This document shows positions 19,322-28,088 of a stretch of 64,000 nt of DNA, piece by piece. Under the pieces are notes generated by a model. It did not search any database. It saw only the letters and a list, made by a program, of their open reading frames with translations, and was not told the origin of the DNA. How positions within the stretch are numbered: the first letter of the stretch is position 1; the number at the start of each line of letters is the position of its first letter. Source of the DNA: Paenibacillus sp. LHD-117 (GTDB lineage: Bacteria; Bacillota; Bacilli; Paenibacillales; Paenibacillaceae); contig NZ_JAVFVT010000035.1 of assembly GCF_030929555.1 (NCBI RefSeq), positions 1 through 64,000 of the forward strand, read 5' to 3'. A program made the translations under genes and the position numbers.

Positions 19322-22300
19322 CTACTTGATGACGACGGTATCCGGCCCGAGCAGCCGCTCGATCAATCGTTTGAGCTCTGGCGACGGCGTTACGCGATGA
19401 CTGTCGCTTAACGCAATCACTTTGCCGTCGCCTTCGTAGAACAGCGCGGTATCGAGCCGGCCGGGATGCGAAACAAGCGCCTGCTTCAGCTTGTTCAGCA
19501 CATCGGAGCGTTCCTTCTCCGCCGTGATTTTGATATACATGCGCTGCTTCCGCATGTCCGGAGCGCCAGAGAAGCCGCCCGTGCCCGAAGCAGATTGGGC
19601 CGAGCCGGCATTCCGCGCGCGCGCATCGGCCGCAGGGCTTGGCGCGTTTTGCGGCCTCCCGCCGCCGGACGGGTATGCGCTCCTCGGCGCCCGATCCGCT
19701 TCGGCAATCGGGCCGGCACCGCCGGCTCGGCTTTGCGGCGCTCCTCCTCCGGCAGCCGGCGGCAGCGCCTGTCCGCCTGCCGCTCCGGCGCTGCGGCTCG
19801 CTCTATTCCTCGCCTGCTGGCGAAGCCGCTTCACCTGCGCGGCCAGGCTTGCCGCCTCGTGCTCGGGGCCGATCGGCACGACATCCTCTACCAGCAGCTT
19901 GTAATCGTCGTCCTGCTGCTGAACGGTCGCCTGCACGATGGCCAGCCCTTCCCGCTCCAGCTTGCCGCCGCACCGTTTCCAAACCGCGGGAAACACGACA
20001 GCCTCCACTCGCATGATACGATCCTCGAGCTCAAGGAAACCCATTGCGTTGCCTTTCTTATTCGTGAACGGCTTCAGTCCGGCGACCATGACGCCTACGG
20101 TAGCCACGTAGCCGTCAGGCGCGTCCGTCAGCTCCACGAGCCGGTCCAGCTCGAGCCCCTCGAGCTGCGCCGAAACATGATCGAGCGGATGGCCGGACAA
20201 ATACATGCCGAGCAGCTCCCTCTCGAAGTCCAGCTTCTGCGCCGTCGTGAACTCCCGGATCTCCGGCAGCTCCACGTCCCAATTCTGCACTTCCTCGAAG
20301 CCGAACAGCTCGATCTGCAGCTCCTCCCGCTCCTTGCGCCATTTCTGAGCCGTCTCCACCGTCTCCTCCAGTGCGGCCAGCAGCTGCGCCCGATGACCCG
20401 GAAGCGAATCGCATGCCCCAGCTTGGATCAACGATTCCAGCACGCGTTTGTTCACGACGCGCAAGTCCACGCGCTTGCATAGATCGAGCAGGCTCGCGTA
20501 AGGTCCTGCCGCCCGTTCTTTCCGGATCGCTTCGATCGCCTGCGTGCCCACGTTCTTGACGGAAGCCAGCCCGAATCGCACGGAGCCGCCTACGGGCGTG
20601 AACGACGCACCGCTTTCGTTGACGTCGGGCGGCAACACGGTGATGCCCATCCGTCTGCATTCGTCCGCGTATTCCGCCGTCTTGCGCATATTCCCTGTGA
20701 CCGAAGCCAGCATGGACGCCATGAACGGGACCGGGTAATGCGCCTTCAGCCACGCCGTCTGAAACGCCAGAACGCCATAGGCCGCGGCATGCGCGCGCGG
20801 GAAGCCGTAATCCGCGAAACGGACGATCATATCGTAGACGCGGTTGGCCTCGACTTCGCCGTATCCTTGCGACAGGCTTCCTTTGACAAAATGCCCCCGC
20901 TCCTCGTCCAGCACTTCGCGTTTCTTCTTCGAAACGGCTCTTCGCAGCAGATCGGCTTCTCCGAGCGAGAAGCCCGCCATCAGCGAAGCGATCTGCATGA
21001 TCTGCTCCTGGTAGACGATAATGCCGTACGTATCGGCGAGTATCGGCTCCAGCGATTCATGCGGGTAGTCCACGGCTTCCTTGCCGTGTTTGCCTGCGAT
21101 GTATTTAGGAATGAATTCCATCGGACCCGGACGATATAATGCAAGGACCGAAATGATATCCTCGAAAGCAGTAGGCTTCAGCTCCCGCAGTACGCGCCGA
21201 ACGCCCGCCGACTCGAGCTGAAAGATACCCGTCGTGTCTCCTCGGCCGAGCATCGCGTATGTCTCCGGATCGGCGTCGCTCACGCTCCGGAAGTCGATCT
21301 CCTTGCCCGCGAGCTCCTTGATCCAGCCGAGCGTCCGCTCCAGGATCGACAGGGTCCGCAAGCCCAGGAAATCCATCTTCAGCAGCCCGATCGCCTCGAG
21401 ATGCTCCATGGAATATTGCGTGAGCGGGATCGATTCGCCGCCTTGCTGCAGGGGTACGTACTGGGTGAGCGGCTCCTTGGCGATAACGACGCCGGCTGCG
21501 TGCGTGGAGGCATGCCTCGGCATCCCTTCCACCTTCATCGCCATCCGCAGCAGCGCATCCGTCTTCGGCTGGCGCTCGCAGGCGTCGCGAAGCTCGCCGC
21601 TCGTCCGGATCGCCTCCTCCAGCGTTATGCCGAGCTGGCCGGGGATCAGCTTGGCCGCCCTGTCCACCTCCTGGAACGGCACGTTCAGCGCGCGGCCGAC
21701 GTCCCGAACGGCGGCTTTGGCCGCCATGGTGCCGAACGTGATGATTTGCGCGACATGTTCTTCCCCGTATTTCGCCGCGACGTACGAGATGACCTCGTCT
21801 CTCCGTTCGTCGTTGAAGTCGATATCGATATCCGGCATCGTTATGCGCTCGGGATTCAGGAATCGTTCGAATAGAAGCTTGTACTTCAGCGGGTCGACGT
21901 CCGTAATCCGAAGCGTATAGGCTACGAGGCTGCCCGCCGACGACCCCCTGCCCGGTCCGGTGCGGATGCCCCGCTCATGGGCGAAACGAATAAAATCCCA
22001 CACGATCAGGAAATAGTCGCTGAATCCCATGTTGTCGATGACGGAAAGCTCGTAGTCCAGTCGCTCCTCCGCCTTCCTGCAGAAGCTCTCGTCCGTCGTC
22101 CAGGCCGGCACTCCCGCGTAACGCGACATGAGTCCGTCCTTGCACAGATCCGCCAAATACCGGGAAGAGCTGCTTCCTTCGGGCACCGGACGGAAGGTCG
22201 GCAGCGCCGCGCGGCCAAGCGTCAGCTGCAGCTCGCATTTGTCCGCGATTTCCACCGTGTGTGCGATCGCTTCCGGCACGTGGCGAAACAACGCCTCCAT

Positions 22301-23062
22301 CTCGCCCGCGCTCTTCATATACAACTGGTTCGTTCCGATGCGCAGCCTGTCGCCGTCCTCCACGGTCTTCCCCGTGCCGATACAGATCAGCACATCCTGC
22401 ACTTCGGCATCCTCCGGACGCAAATAATGGACGTCGTTGGTCGCGACGAGCTTGATTCCGAGCTCGCGCGCCAATCCGATCATCTCGCCCGCTACCTTCT
22501 TCTGCTCCAGCATGCCGTGATCTTGTAATTCCAAATAGAAGTCGTCCCCGAAAATTTCCTTGTAGCGCAGCGCCGCCGCCTTCGCATCCTCCCGCCGGTC
22601 GAAAAGCAAATGCTGCGAGACTTCGCCCTTCAGGCATGAACTTAAGCATATCAGCCCTTCCGAATGGCTTGCCAGCGATTCCATATCGATGCGAGGCTTA
22701 TAGTGGAACCCTTCCAAGTGGCCGATCGAGCAGAGCTTCATTACATTTCTGTATCCCGCTTCGTTCTTCGCGAGCAAGATCAAATGATAGGTTGGATTAT
22801 CCTTGCGAGCGCCTTTCTCGTGCCGCGAGCCTGCCGTCAAATAGAACTCGCATCCGATGATCGGCTTAATGCCGTTAGCCATGCAGGCCCTGTAAAACGG
22901 GATCGCTCCGTACATCACGCCATGGTCCGTCAGCGCAAGCGCCTTCATCCCGAGCTCCGCCGCCCTCGCGGTAAGCTCGCGAATGCGCGCCGCGCCGTCC
23001 AGCAAGCTATATTCGCTATGCGCGTGCAAATGCACGAATGACGCTTCTCCTATCGCTGCCAT
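19322..23062 (-). CDS. dnaE: DNA polymerase III alpha subunit DnaE
   Basis: A 1246-residue DnaE-type replicative polymerase, in Firmicutes the lagging-strand enzyme that extends primers before PolC. The PHP domain begins HLHAHSEYSLLDG. The catalytic core includes GPGRGSSAGSLVAYTL and the triad segment MPDIDIDFNDERRDEVI. Helix-hairpin-helix and OB-fold regions follow (PDGYVATVGVMVAG). An unusual Ala/Gly/Pro/Arg-rich linker occupies about residues 1075-1168, before a C-terminal domain of about 77 residues (MYIKITAEKERSDVL onward), so the protein is longer than the usual 1100-1170. The gene is divergent from ytrH, as in Bacillus subtilis. Confidence 0.96.
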   Translation of the reverse strand: MAAIGEASFVHLHAHSEYSLLDGAARIRELTARAAELGMKALALTDHGVMYGAIPFYRACMANGIKPIIGCEFYLTAGSRHEKGARKDNPTYHLILLAKNEAGYRNVMKLCSIGHLEGFHYKPRIDMESLASHSEGLICLSSCLKGEVSQHLLFDRREDAKAAALRYKEIFGDDFYLELQDHGMLEQKKVAGEMIGLARELGIKLVATNDVHYLRPEDAEVQDVLICIGTGKTVEDGDRLRIGTNQLYMKSAGEMEALFRHVPEAIAHTVEIADKCELQLTLGRAALPTFRPVPEGSSSSRYLADLCKDGLMSRYAGVPAWTTDESFCRKAEERLDYELSVIDNMGFSDYFLIVWDFIRFAHERGIRTGPGRGSSAGSLVAYTLRITDVDPLKYKLLFERFLNPERITMPDIDIDFNDERRDEVISYVAAKYGEEHVAQIITFGTMAAKAAVRDVGRALNVPFQEVDRAAKLIPGQLGITLEEAIRTSGELRDACERQPKTDALLRMAMKVEGMPRHASTHAAGVVIAKEPLTQYVPLQQGGESIPLTQYSMEHLEAIGLLKMDFLGLRTLSILERTLGWIKELAGKEIDFRSVSDADPETYAMLGRGDTTGIFQLESAGVRRVLRELKPTAFEDIISVLALYRPGPMEFIPKYIAGKHGKEAVDYPHESLEPILADTYGIIVYQEQIMQIASLMAGFSLGEADLLRRAVSKKKREVLDEERGHFVKGSLSQGYGEVEANRVYDMIVRFADYGFPRAHAAAYGVLAFQTAWLKAHYPVPFMASMLASVTGNMRKTAEYADECRRMGITVLPPDVNESGASFTPVGGSVRFGLASVKNVGTQAIEAIRKERAAGPYASLLDLCKRVDLRVVNKRVLESLIQAGACDSLPGHRAQLLAALEETVETAQKWRKEREELQIELFGFEEVQNWDVELPEIREFTTAQKLDFERELLGMYLSGHPLDHVSAQLEGLELDRLVELTDAPDGYVATVGVMVAGLKPFTNKKGNAMGFLELEDRIMRVEAVVFPAVWKRCGGKLEREGLAIVQATVQQQDDDYKLLVEDVVPIGPEHEAASLAAQVKRLRQQARNRASRSAGAAGGQALPPAAGGGAPQSRAGGAGPIAEADRAPRSAYPSGGGRPQNAPSPAADARARNAGSAQSASGTGGFSGAPDMRKQRMYIKITAEKERSDVLNKLKQALVSHPGRLDTALFYEGDGKVIALSDSHRVTPSPELKRLIERLLGPDTVVIK

Positions 23063-23182
23063 CCCAACCGCCCCCTTTTTGTTCCGAACATGGATTCGTA
23101 TTTCTTCTATTTTATCATAATTGAATCGGACGCGCCCATAGAATGGGATAAGGGACTGGCTATACGAAAAGGAGGAGGATCG

Positions 23183-23509
23183 ATGTCCTACTTTCTGTCA
23201 AAAGCGGGGTTGGATTTTTTTATCGCGTTCGGCATCGTGCTCGGGGGGTCCATGTTAGCGGGAATCGGCTCCGTCTTCTTGGTGCTGCCCCCGGCTACCG
23301 TCATGGTGGATACGGCGCTCCGACTTAAAATATGGGCGATCGTAGCCGCGATCGGAGGCTCCATAGACCCCGTCAGGGTGATCGAAAGCAATATTTCTGC
23401 AGGGCAGCTGTCGCCCGTGGCGCAGCAGATCGCCTTTATTATTTTCGCGTTTCTGGGGGCCCATGTGGCTACGGAGCTGGTAAAGCTGGTGTGCAAAGGA
23501 GCGGCGTGA
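23183..23509 (+). CDS. ytrH: Sporulation membrane protein YtrH
   Basis: A 108-residue YtrH-family protein with three hydrophobic segments (DFFIAFGIVLGGSMLAGIGSVFLVL, LKIWAIVAAIGG, QQIAFIIFAFLGAHVATELV). In Bacillus subtilis ytrH and ytrI are sigma-E-dependent and needed for efficient sporulation. ATG 23183 follows AAAGGAGGAGG. The frame is open from 23090, but that extension has no start signal. It lies next to dnaE and is followed by ytrI after 3 bp, the conserved order. Confidence 0.9.
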   Translation: MSYFLSKAGLDFFIAFGIVLGGSMLAGIGSVFLVLPPATVMVDTALRLKIWAIVAAIGGSIDPVRVIESNISAGQLSPVAQQIAFIIFAFLGAHVATELVKLVCKGAA

Positions 23510-23512
23510 GCG

Positions 23513-24028
23513 ATGAGATTGCCGGCTTTCGACAAATACGTGAACGCGTTGCGTCTTCTGGGGGTATTCCTGGCCGGATCGGTCGTCGGGGCGGCCGTGC
23601 TTCATTCGTTGTTCGTGGCGAAGTTCGAGTCGATGTACAACACGGTTTACGGGCTGGAGTCCAAGCTGGAGCAATACGAAGGGGATATACGGGAATTAAC
23701 CCAATTCAAGAACCAGCATACGGTGATCAAAAGAATTCAGCTCCGCGTCATGGAGGGAAATACGCGTGATTCCCGCACGCCGCTCAACCGTTTGACGGAA
23801 ACGGAGCTGATAAAGCGCGTTAAGGAGGATTTGTCCATCTTCCTGGGGCGCAGCATCTTCGACATCGATGCCGACGCCGCCCTCGCCCGAAAGCTGCTGG
23901 AGAGCAAAACCTATTCGGACGTGAACGGGAAGGACTATACCATCGAAATCAAGACGGTGCTTCTCGCCGACAACGTGCTTCAAATCTGGATGACCGCGCA
24001 TCTGGCCGCCAAAGCTCCGTCGACCTGA
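23513..24028 (+). CDS. ytrI: Sporulation membrane protein YtrI
   Basis: A 171-residue protein with one N-terminal transmembrane helix (LRLLGVFLAGSVVGAAVLHSLF), then a coiled-coil-like stretch (MYNTVYGLESKLEQYEGDIRELTQFKNQ) and an extracytoplasmic domain. This matches YtrI, the sporulation partner of YtrH. It sits 3 bp after ytrH and is surely co-transcribed. In Bacillus subtilis the next gene is nrnA (ytqI), which is absent here. Confidence 0.88.
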   Translation: MRLPAFDKYVNALRLLGVFLAGSVVGAAVLHSLFVAKFESMYNTVYGLESKLEQYEGDIRELTQFKNQHTVIKRIQLRVMEGNTRDSRTPLNRLTETELIKRVKEDLSIFLGRSIFDIDADAALARKLLESKTYSDVNGKDYTIEIKTVLLADNVLQIWMTAHLAAKAPST

Positions 24029-24118
24029 TCGGCTCGGCAGAAGGCAAATCGCGGCGGAACATGGTACAATAGACGACGAAACGATGCCATCCAGCCAATA
24101 AAAGGAGTATTACAACTA

Positions 24119-24424
24119 ATGGAACAACTACAATTGCTGCAGTGGGTGCTATTCCCCGTCATTCTCGTCTCGCTTGTCTTGTCCGTCGTTTACAGCTTTA
24201 GGGCAAGACGATCCACCGACGCCAGAAAACGCGGGCTGAACGCTGCCCGAATGAACATTAGCATGGGCGTCATGCTGCTCTTCATCTCGATCATTCAGCT
24301 GTTCATGTCGGATGAATCGACGCTTAAGATCGTGATCGGCGCCGTGTTCATGGTCATCGGTCTATTCAACCTATTCGCCGGACTGCGCACTCTCGGCGCG
24401 ATACGGGCAACGGATCGGGGATAA
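24119..24424 (+). CDS. ytpI: YtpI family membrane protein
   Basis: A 101-residue protein with three hydrophobic helices (LLQWVLFPVILVSLVLSVVYSF, MNISMGVMLLFISIIQLFM, IVIGAVFMVIGLFNLFAGL), matching the YtpI family of unknown function. The neighbourhood (dnaE, ytrH, ytrI, ytpI, ytoI) reproduces the Bacillus subtilis order. It starts at ATG 24119 behind AAAGGAG with a long spacer. Confidence 0.85.
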   Translation: MEQLQLLQWVLFPVILVSLVLSVVYSFRARRSTDARKRGLNAARMNISMGVMLLFISIIQLFMSDESTLKIVIGAVFMVIGLFNLFAGLRTLGAIRATDRG

Positions 24425-24440
24425 CCCCGTTCCTCTTAAA

Positions 24441-24791
24441 GTCCAAGTTCAAAAAGTTCGGTTTTCAGCACCGTAGCCTCTGCTTCCGATGCTGCGTTTT
24501 TTTTCAAAAACGCTGTAGAAGGTTGAATAAAGCTAGGAAATGAGGAGCGGTCAACGTTTTCGAAGAAAACGACATCGAAAGCATACGCTTAGTGGAGGCT
24601 ACGTGAGCACCTGCAATGTTTCCGAAGGAAACATACTTCGAAAGCATATGCTTGTTCCGGCAACCTCGGGCCCCACGAAAGTAATCGGAATAGACTTCAA
24701 AGCTACACTTCACTTTCGTGGGTTTCAGAAAAGATTCGATGTCGATTAAGCTACCTGAATTGCTTCGTGATCAAAATCGGACTTTTTGAAC
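24441..24791. mobile_element. MITE-like repeat element with terminal inverted repeats
   Basis: The 370-bp gap between ytpI and ytoI is almost filled by an element with imperfect terminal inverted repeats. The left end carries GTTCAAAAAGTTCGGTTTT and the right end, read on the other strand, GTTCAAAAAGTCCGATTTT (17 of 19 identical). Inside are two related hairpins, GTTTTC-GAA-GAAAAC (24556-24570) and GTTTCC-GAA-GGAAAC (24618-24632), each followed by a similar CGAAAGCATA-type segment, and an 11-bp inverted repeat CCCACGAAAGT (24672-24682) / ACTTTCGTGGG (24712-24722). No coding region is present. A non-autonomous transposable element or structured repeat is inferred; no target-site duplication was established. 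Confidence 0.55.
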
Positions 24792-24796
24792 ATCCT

Positions 24797-26152
24797 CTAA
24801 TAGGGATCGATCATTTGCGCCGTTAGCATGGCTTTGGCGGCCAGCCCCTTCCCGTCCAGCACCTCGATCTCCAGCTTGGAGAACTTCCTCGACAGTTCCA
24901 TCGCCTTCGGCTTGATCGTCACCTCGCTATCGATCTGCACCGGCCTTACGTAATACGAGGTCATGCTCTCCAGAAGGAAATCCCTCTTGCCGGTCTCAAG
25001 GATCATCCGTCTCGCCGCCTGCGTCATGAGCGTCGAGATCAGTCCCTCCGAGGCCATGCCGAGCGCGCCGGACATCTGAGGCGTTATCGTCCCTTTGTAG
25101 CTAATGCTCGCTTCCTCCGCTCCATTCGTTTCCGACTGGATAAAGCCTGACCACATCAAATCTTCGAACGTCTCTCCCGATTCCGGCTGCTTGCCCGCGA
25201 AGCGCATCGCATCGAGGACCTCCCTGCGGGTAACGACGCCGAGCAGCTTGCGATGCCGATCCACGATCGGGAGAAGATCGATGCCTTCGGCTGCCATCGT
25301 ATGGGCGGCGGACGTTACGGTAATGTTCGGCGCGGCGGTAATCGGATGCCTTGTCATGACGCGGTCAACCTGCGCATGATCCGCCGAGCCGAGCGCGTCC
25401 ATTGCCGTGATCATGCCGATGACCCGGCCCCGTTCGTCCACGACCGGGAAACGGAAATTGCCCGTCTCGCGCGACAGGCGGTGGAAGTCGGACAACTCCG
25501 AACCGGACTTGATGACGTCCGCCGGCTTGCTGAATGTCACGATGTCCTCGATCAACATGATTTTGCGTTTGATCAGCCGGTCGAACATCGCCCTGTTAAT
25601 CATGGAAGCGACGGTGAACGTATCGTGCCTGGACGATAGGATAGGCAACCCCTGCTCGTCCGCCAAACGCACGACCTCCGCGCTCGGCTCGAAGCCGCCC
25701 GTAATGAGGACGCCGGCCCCCTGTTCCAGCGCGCAGCGATGGGCGCTGACGCGGTTGCCGACGATCAGCAGACTGCCAATGTCGATATAGCGCAACATCG
25801 CGTCAAGCTCCATCGCGCCGATGACGAACTTATGAAGCGACTTGTCGAGACCGTCCGCGCCGCCGAATATTCGCGCTTCGACGATCTCCGCGACTTCGCC
25901 GAAGGTCAGCTGGTCGAGGGCGTCGCGCCGCTTCCGATCGATCCGCACCGTTCCGATCCGTTCCTTCGTGCTTACCAGTCCGGAAGCTTCAGCCTCCTTA
26001 AACGCCTTATAAACGGTGCCTTCGCTGACGCCTAGTTTCTTCGCGATCGCGCGCACCGAAATTTTCGTCCCAATCTTAAGCCCTTGAATATGCTGCAAAA
26101 TTTGTTCATGCTTGGTGCTCGTTTCACTGCCCGAATCATGGATGGAAGCCAT
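24797..26152 (-). CDS. ytoI: YtoI-type regulator: HTH, DRTGG, two CBS and hotdog domains
   Basis: A 451-residue multidomain protein. In order it has an N-terminal winged helix (about 10-65, VRAIAKKLGVSEGTVYKAF), a DRTGG domain (about 75-180), two CBS domains (about 195-310, FPVVDERGRVIGMITAMDAL and LLPIVDRHRKLLGVVTRREVL) and a C-terminal MaoC/thioesterase-like hotdog domain (about 330-450). This matches Bacillus subtilis YtoI. CBS pairs bind adenine nucleotides, so an energy- or nucleotide-sensing DNA-binding role is likely, but no target is known. The start at 26152 follows GAGGAGTG. Confidence 0.9.
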   Translation of the reverse strand: MASIHDSGSETSTKHEQILQHIQGLKIGTKISVRAIAKKLGVSEGTVYKAFKEAEASGLVSTKERIGTVRIDRKRRDALDQLTFGEVAEIVEARIFGGADGLDKSLHKFVIGAMELDAMLRYIDIGSLLIVGNRVSAHRCALEQGAGVLITGGFEPSAEVVRLADEQGLPILSSRHDTFTVASMINRAMFDRLIKRKIMLIEDIVTFSKPADVIKSGSELSDFHRLSRETGNFRFPVVDERGRVIGMITAMDALGSADHAQVDRVMTRHPITAAPNITVTSAAHTMAAEGIDLLPIVDRHRKLLGVVTRREVLDAMRFAGKQPESGETFEDLMWSGFIQSETNGAEEASISYKGTITPQMSGALGMASEGLISTLMTQAARRMILETGKRDFLLESMTSYYVRPVQIDSEVTIKPKAMELSRKFSKLEIEVLDGKGLAAKAMLTAQMIDPY

Positions 26153-26207
26153 TCCTGGATCACTCCTCGTCTGCTTCCATTATAGGAGATCCGATTGGAA
26201 ATTTCGA

Positions 26208-26678
26208 CTACCAGTCGAATTGCAGCTTCGTCACCTTGAGCTTCGCGTCGACGAAGTCCTCGCCCTTGCCGCGGAGCTTCCACTTGCCCAGCAGCGCTTG
26301 CATCGTATGTACGTTGATCCCCGACCGCGCCCCGCTCCTCACAAATTCATGCCAATCGTAGGTGATCGGAACACGATATCGCTGCTTATGAATCGGATAA
26401 TTCTCGTATTCGATGACTTGCTGCGGAATCTCTTCATAGACGCTGGGAAATAAAAACGTTCCGCTCTCGCTGTATGGCCGCCCAATCGGTTCCGACTTTA
26501 GTTGGATCGTATATTCCAGCGTCTGCGTATGCGCGTTCACGCCGCAACTGAAAGCGCCTCTGGCTGTGGCGGTTTTGCTGTGCCGATGCGACAGCCGATA
26601 CGTGAACCACATCATGAACGACACATTGCAATAATTAGCCCTTACCTTGCGATAAAACTCAAATTCTTCCACCATCAT
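26208..26678 (-). CDS. Hypothetical protein
   Basis: A protein of about 156 residues that I do not recognise. It is rich in aromatic and basic residues (FEFYRKVRANYCNVSFMMWF, YENYPIHKQRYRVPITYDWH) and looks soluble and beta-rich. The composition is that of a real protein and not an antisense shadow. I placed the start at ATG 26678, six bases after GGTGAG; a GTG at 26723 has no ribosome site. It lies upstream of ytoI on the same strand, 55 bp away. Confidence 0.6.
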   Translation of the reverse strand: MMVEEFEFYRKVRANYCNVSFMMWFTYRLSHRHSKTATARGAFSCGVNAHTQTLEYTIQLKSEPIGRPYSESGTFLFPSVYEEIPQQVIEYENYPIHKQRYRVPITYDWHEFVRSGARSGINVHTMQALLGKWKLRGKGEDFVDAKLKVTKLQFDW

Positions 26679-26858
26679 AGCAGACTCACCCGGCTTCACC
26701 CATAATCGCCACCAGTCTATCACATTTGGTATTTTTATGTTAATTATAATAAATCATCCACATAATAGTCAATGACTATAGACGCTGTTTTTTATACATA
26801 CTATAGAGCGTTGCCCGCGCGGCTGCCAAAACCCTATCGTTAGGCTGAGGTGACACGG

Positions 26859-27209
26859 ATGAGCGACATTGGGCGCAAGATCGGCGAGAACATTCGGCTG
26901 GTGCGCAAATCCAAGGGATTAAGCCAGGAACAGCTGGCATTGCGCGCCGAAATCAATGCTTCTTACATGGGACAAGTGGAACGGGGAGAAAAAAATCCGA
27001 CAATCGACGTGCTCGGCAAAATCGCTTCCGCGCTGCAGACCCCGCTGGAGCAGCTCGTTCACGTCGGCGGCACTACGCGTTTCGAGGGGGGCGAGTCCGG
27101 CAGCTACTCGGACAAAATCGTCAGCCAAATGACGGGACTAAACCTAAAGGAACAGGAAGCCGTCTACCGATTCGTCAAGCAGCTCGTCCAGTTCCGGGAG
27201 ATGGAATAA
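26859..27209 (+). CDS. XRE-family helix-turn-helix regulator
   Basis: A 116-residue protein with an N-terminal HTH_3 domain (about residues 5-62, IRLVRKSKGLSQEQLALRAEINASYMGQVERGEKNPTI) and a short C-terminal tail with a predicted helix (LNLKEQEAVYRFVKQLVQF). It probably represses its own promoter and a few neighbours, as is usual for the family; no operator could be assigned. ATG 26859 is six bases after AGGTG. It is divergent from the hypothetical gene at 26208-26678, so the AT-rich 180-bp interval is likely the shared control region. Confidence 0.85.
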   Translation: MSDIGRKIGENIRLVRKSKGLSQEQLALRAEINASYMGQVERGEKNPTIDVLGKIASALQTPLEQLVHVGGTTRFEGGESGSYSDKIVSQMTGLNLKEQEAVYRFVKQLVQFREME

Positions 27210-27210
27210 C

Positions 27211-27310
27211 CAAGGTGAAACGGCTGTCGCTGCCCTTTGGTGGCGCAGCGAGTTTCATTCCGAGAAATATAAGCACAGTACGGAGAAAAATTACACTGTC
27301 TTATATTTGG
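27211..27310. repeat. Dispersed two-hairpin element, copy C
   Basis: It begins AAGGTGAAACGGCTGTCGC, like copy A. The first stem is TGAAAC/GTTTCA with CGCTGC/GCAGCG inside. The second stem is AAATATAAG (27265-27273) with CTTATATTT (27300-27308), plus ACAGT/ACTGT, and differs from copies A and B on both strands in a compensatory way. It lies immediately after the XRE regulator gene. Confidence 0.6.
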
Positions 27311-27315
27311 AAAAA

Positions 27316-27362
27316 ACAAAGACGCTCCGCCGCGGCCAGTCGCCTGCGGCGGAGCGTCTTTG
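27316..27362. terminator. Strong hairpin terminator between XRE gene and minisatellite
   Basis: A perfect 17-bp inverted repeat (27317-27333 and 27346-27362, core GACGCTCCGCCGC) with a 12-base loop. The minus-strand side is followed by TTTTTT, so it would end leftward transcripts from the 27777-28088 gene; it may also serve the XRE gene. Confidence 0.7.
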
Positions 27363-27382
27363 TCCATATGGGGCCTGCCCGC

Positions 27383-27691
27383 GGACCGTTTGGGGCGACT
27401 TTGTCGGCAGGACCGACAAACCCGGCTTTCTCCGGACCGTTTGGGGCGACTTTGTCGGCAGGAGCGGCAAACTAGGCTTTCTTCGGCCCGTTTGGGGCGA
27501 CTTTGTCGGCGGGTCCGACAAACCCGGCTTTCTCCGGACCGTTTGGGGCTACTTTGTCGGCAGGAGCGGCAAACTAGGCTTTCTTCGGCCTGTCTGGGGC
27601 GACTTTGTCGGCAGGACCGACAAACTAGGCTTTCTTCGGCCCGTTTGGGGCTACTTTGTCGGCAGGACCGACAAACTACGCTTTCTTCGCC
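27383..27691. repeat. 51-bp minisatellite, six copies, hairpin in each unit
   Basis: Units begin at 27383, 27434, 27485, 27536, 27587 and 27638, exactly 51 bp apart. Each holds the segment TTTGGGGCGACTTTGTCGG (or a close variant) and a hairpin that is perfect in four units, TTTGTCGG-N5-CCGACAAA; in two units the right arm is GCGGCAAA. Because 51 is divisible by three, several frames stay open through the array on both strands, giving repetitive false ORFs. It lies between an XRE regulator and a small membrane-protein gene. Confidence 0.85.
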
Positions 27692-27776
27692 CACGTAATG
27701 TGACTCTTTCAATCGGCTCGATCGTATAATGTTTCCGAGCATTCCTCCTCGGAGATCTGCTCTTAGACTAGGCCCA

Positions 27777-28088
27777 TCAACGACCGCGCACGCGGCGAAC
27801 CTCGCTTTTGGCACGGCGGTCCACAAAGTTCATGATCGTCTTCTCGCGCTGAGCGATCTTAGCACGCTTCACCCTGGCCAGATCCTCGCGCTTCTCCTCC
27901 GACATAAGCAAAATGTTCGCGTTAGCGGCTATGATAACGCCTGCGAATACTAGCCATAGAAACCAAAACAAGCCGCCGGCGCCATCCAAATCCGCCAAGT
28001 CCACGCCCGCGAACGCATAGAACAACATCCCAGCCGCCGCCAAAATATAAACCGCATGCTTCAGCTTCCCCGCTTGTTTTTTCCCCAC
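27777..28088 (-). CDS. Small membrane protein
   Basis: A 103-residue protein with two hydrophobic helices (HAVYILAAAGMLFYAFAGV and GGLFWFLWLVFAGVIIAANANILLM) and a strongly basic C-terminus (RVKRAKIAQREKTIMNFVDRRAKSEVRRVRGR). It is not assigned to a family. The start is GTG 28088, about ten bases after AAGGAG. It lies between the two minisatellites and is the only gene there. Confidence 0.7.
   Translation of the reverse strand: MGKKQAGKLKHAVYILAAAGMLFYAFAGVDLADLDGAGGLFWFLWLVFAGVIIAANANILLMSEEKREDLARVKRAKIAQREKTIMNFVDRRAKSEVRRVRGR

Noticed and set aside
27164-27826. Cys/Arg-rich repetitive proteins in several frames over the 51-bp repeats
   Set aside because: The frames stay open only because the repeat length is a multiple of three; no start signal, and the frame runs antisense into the XRE gene.
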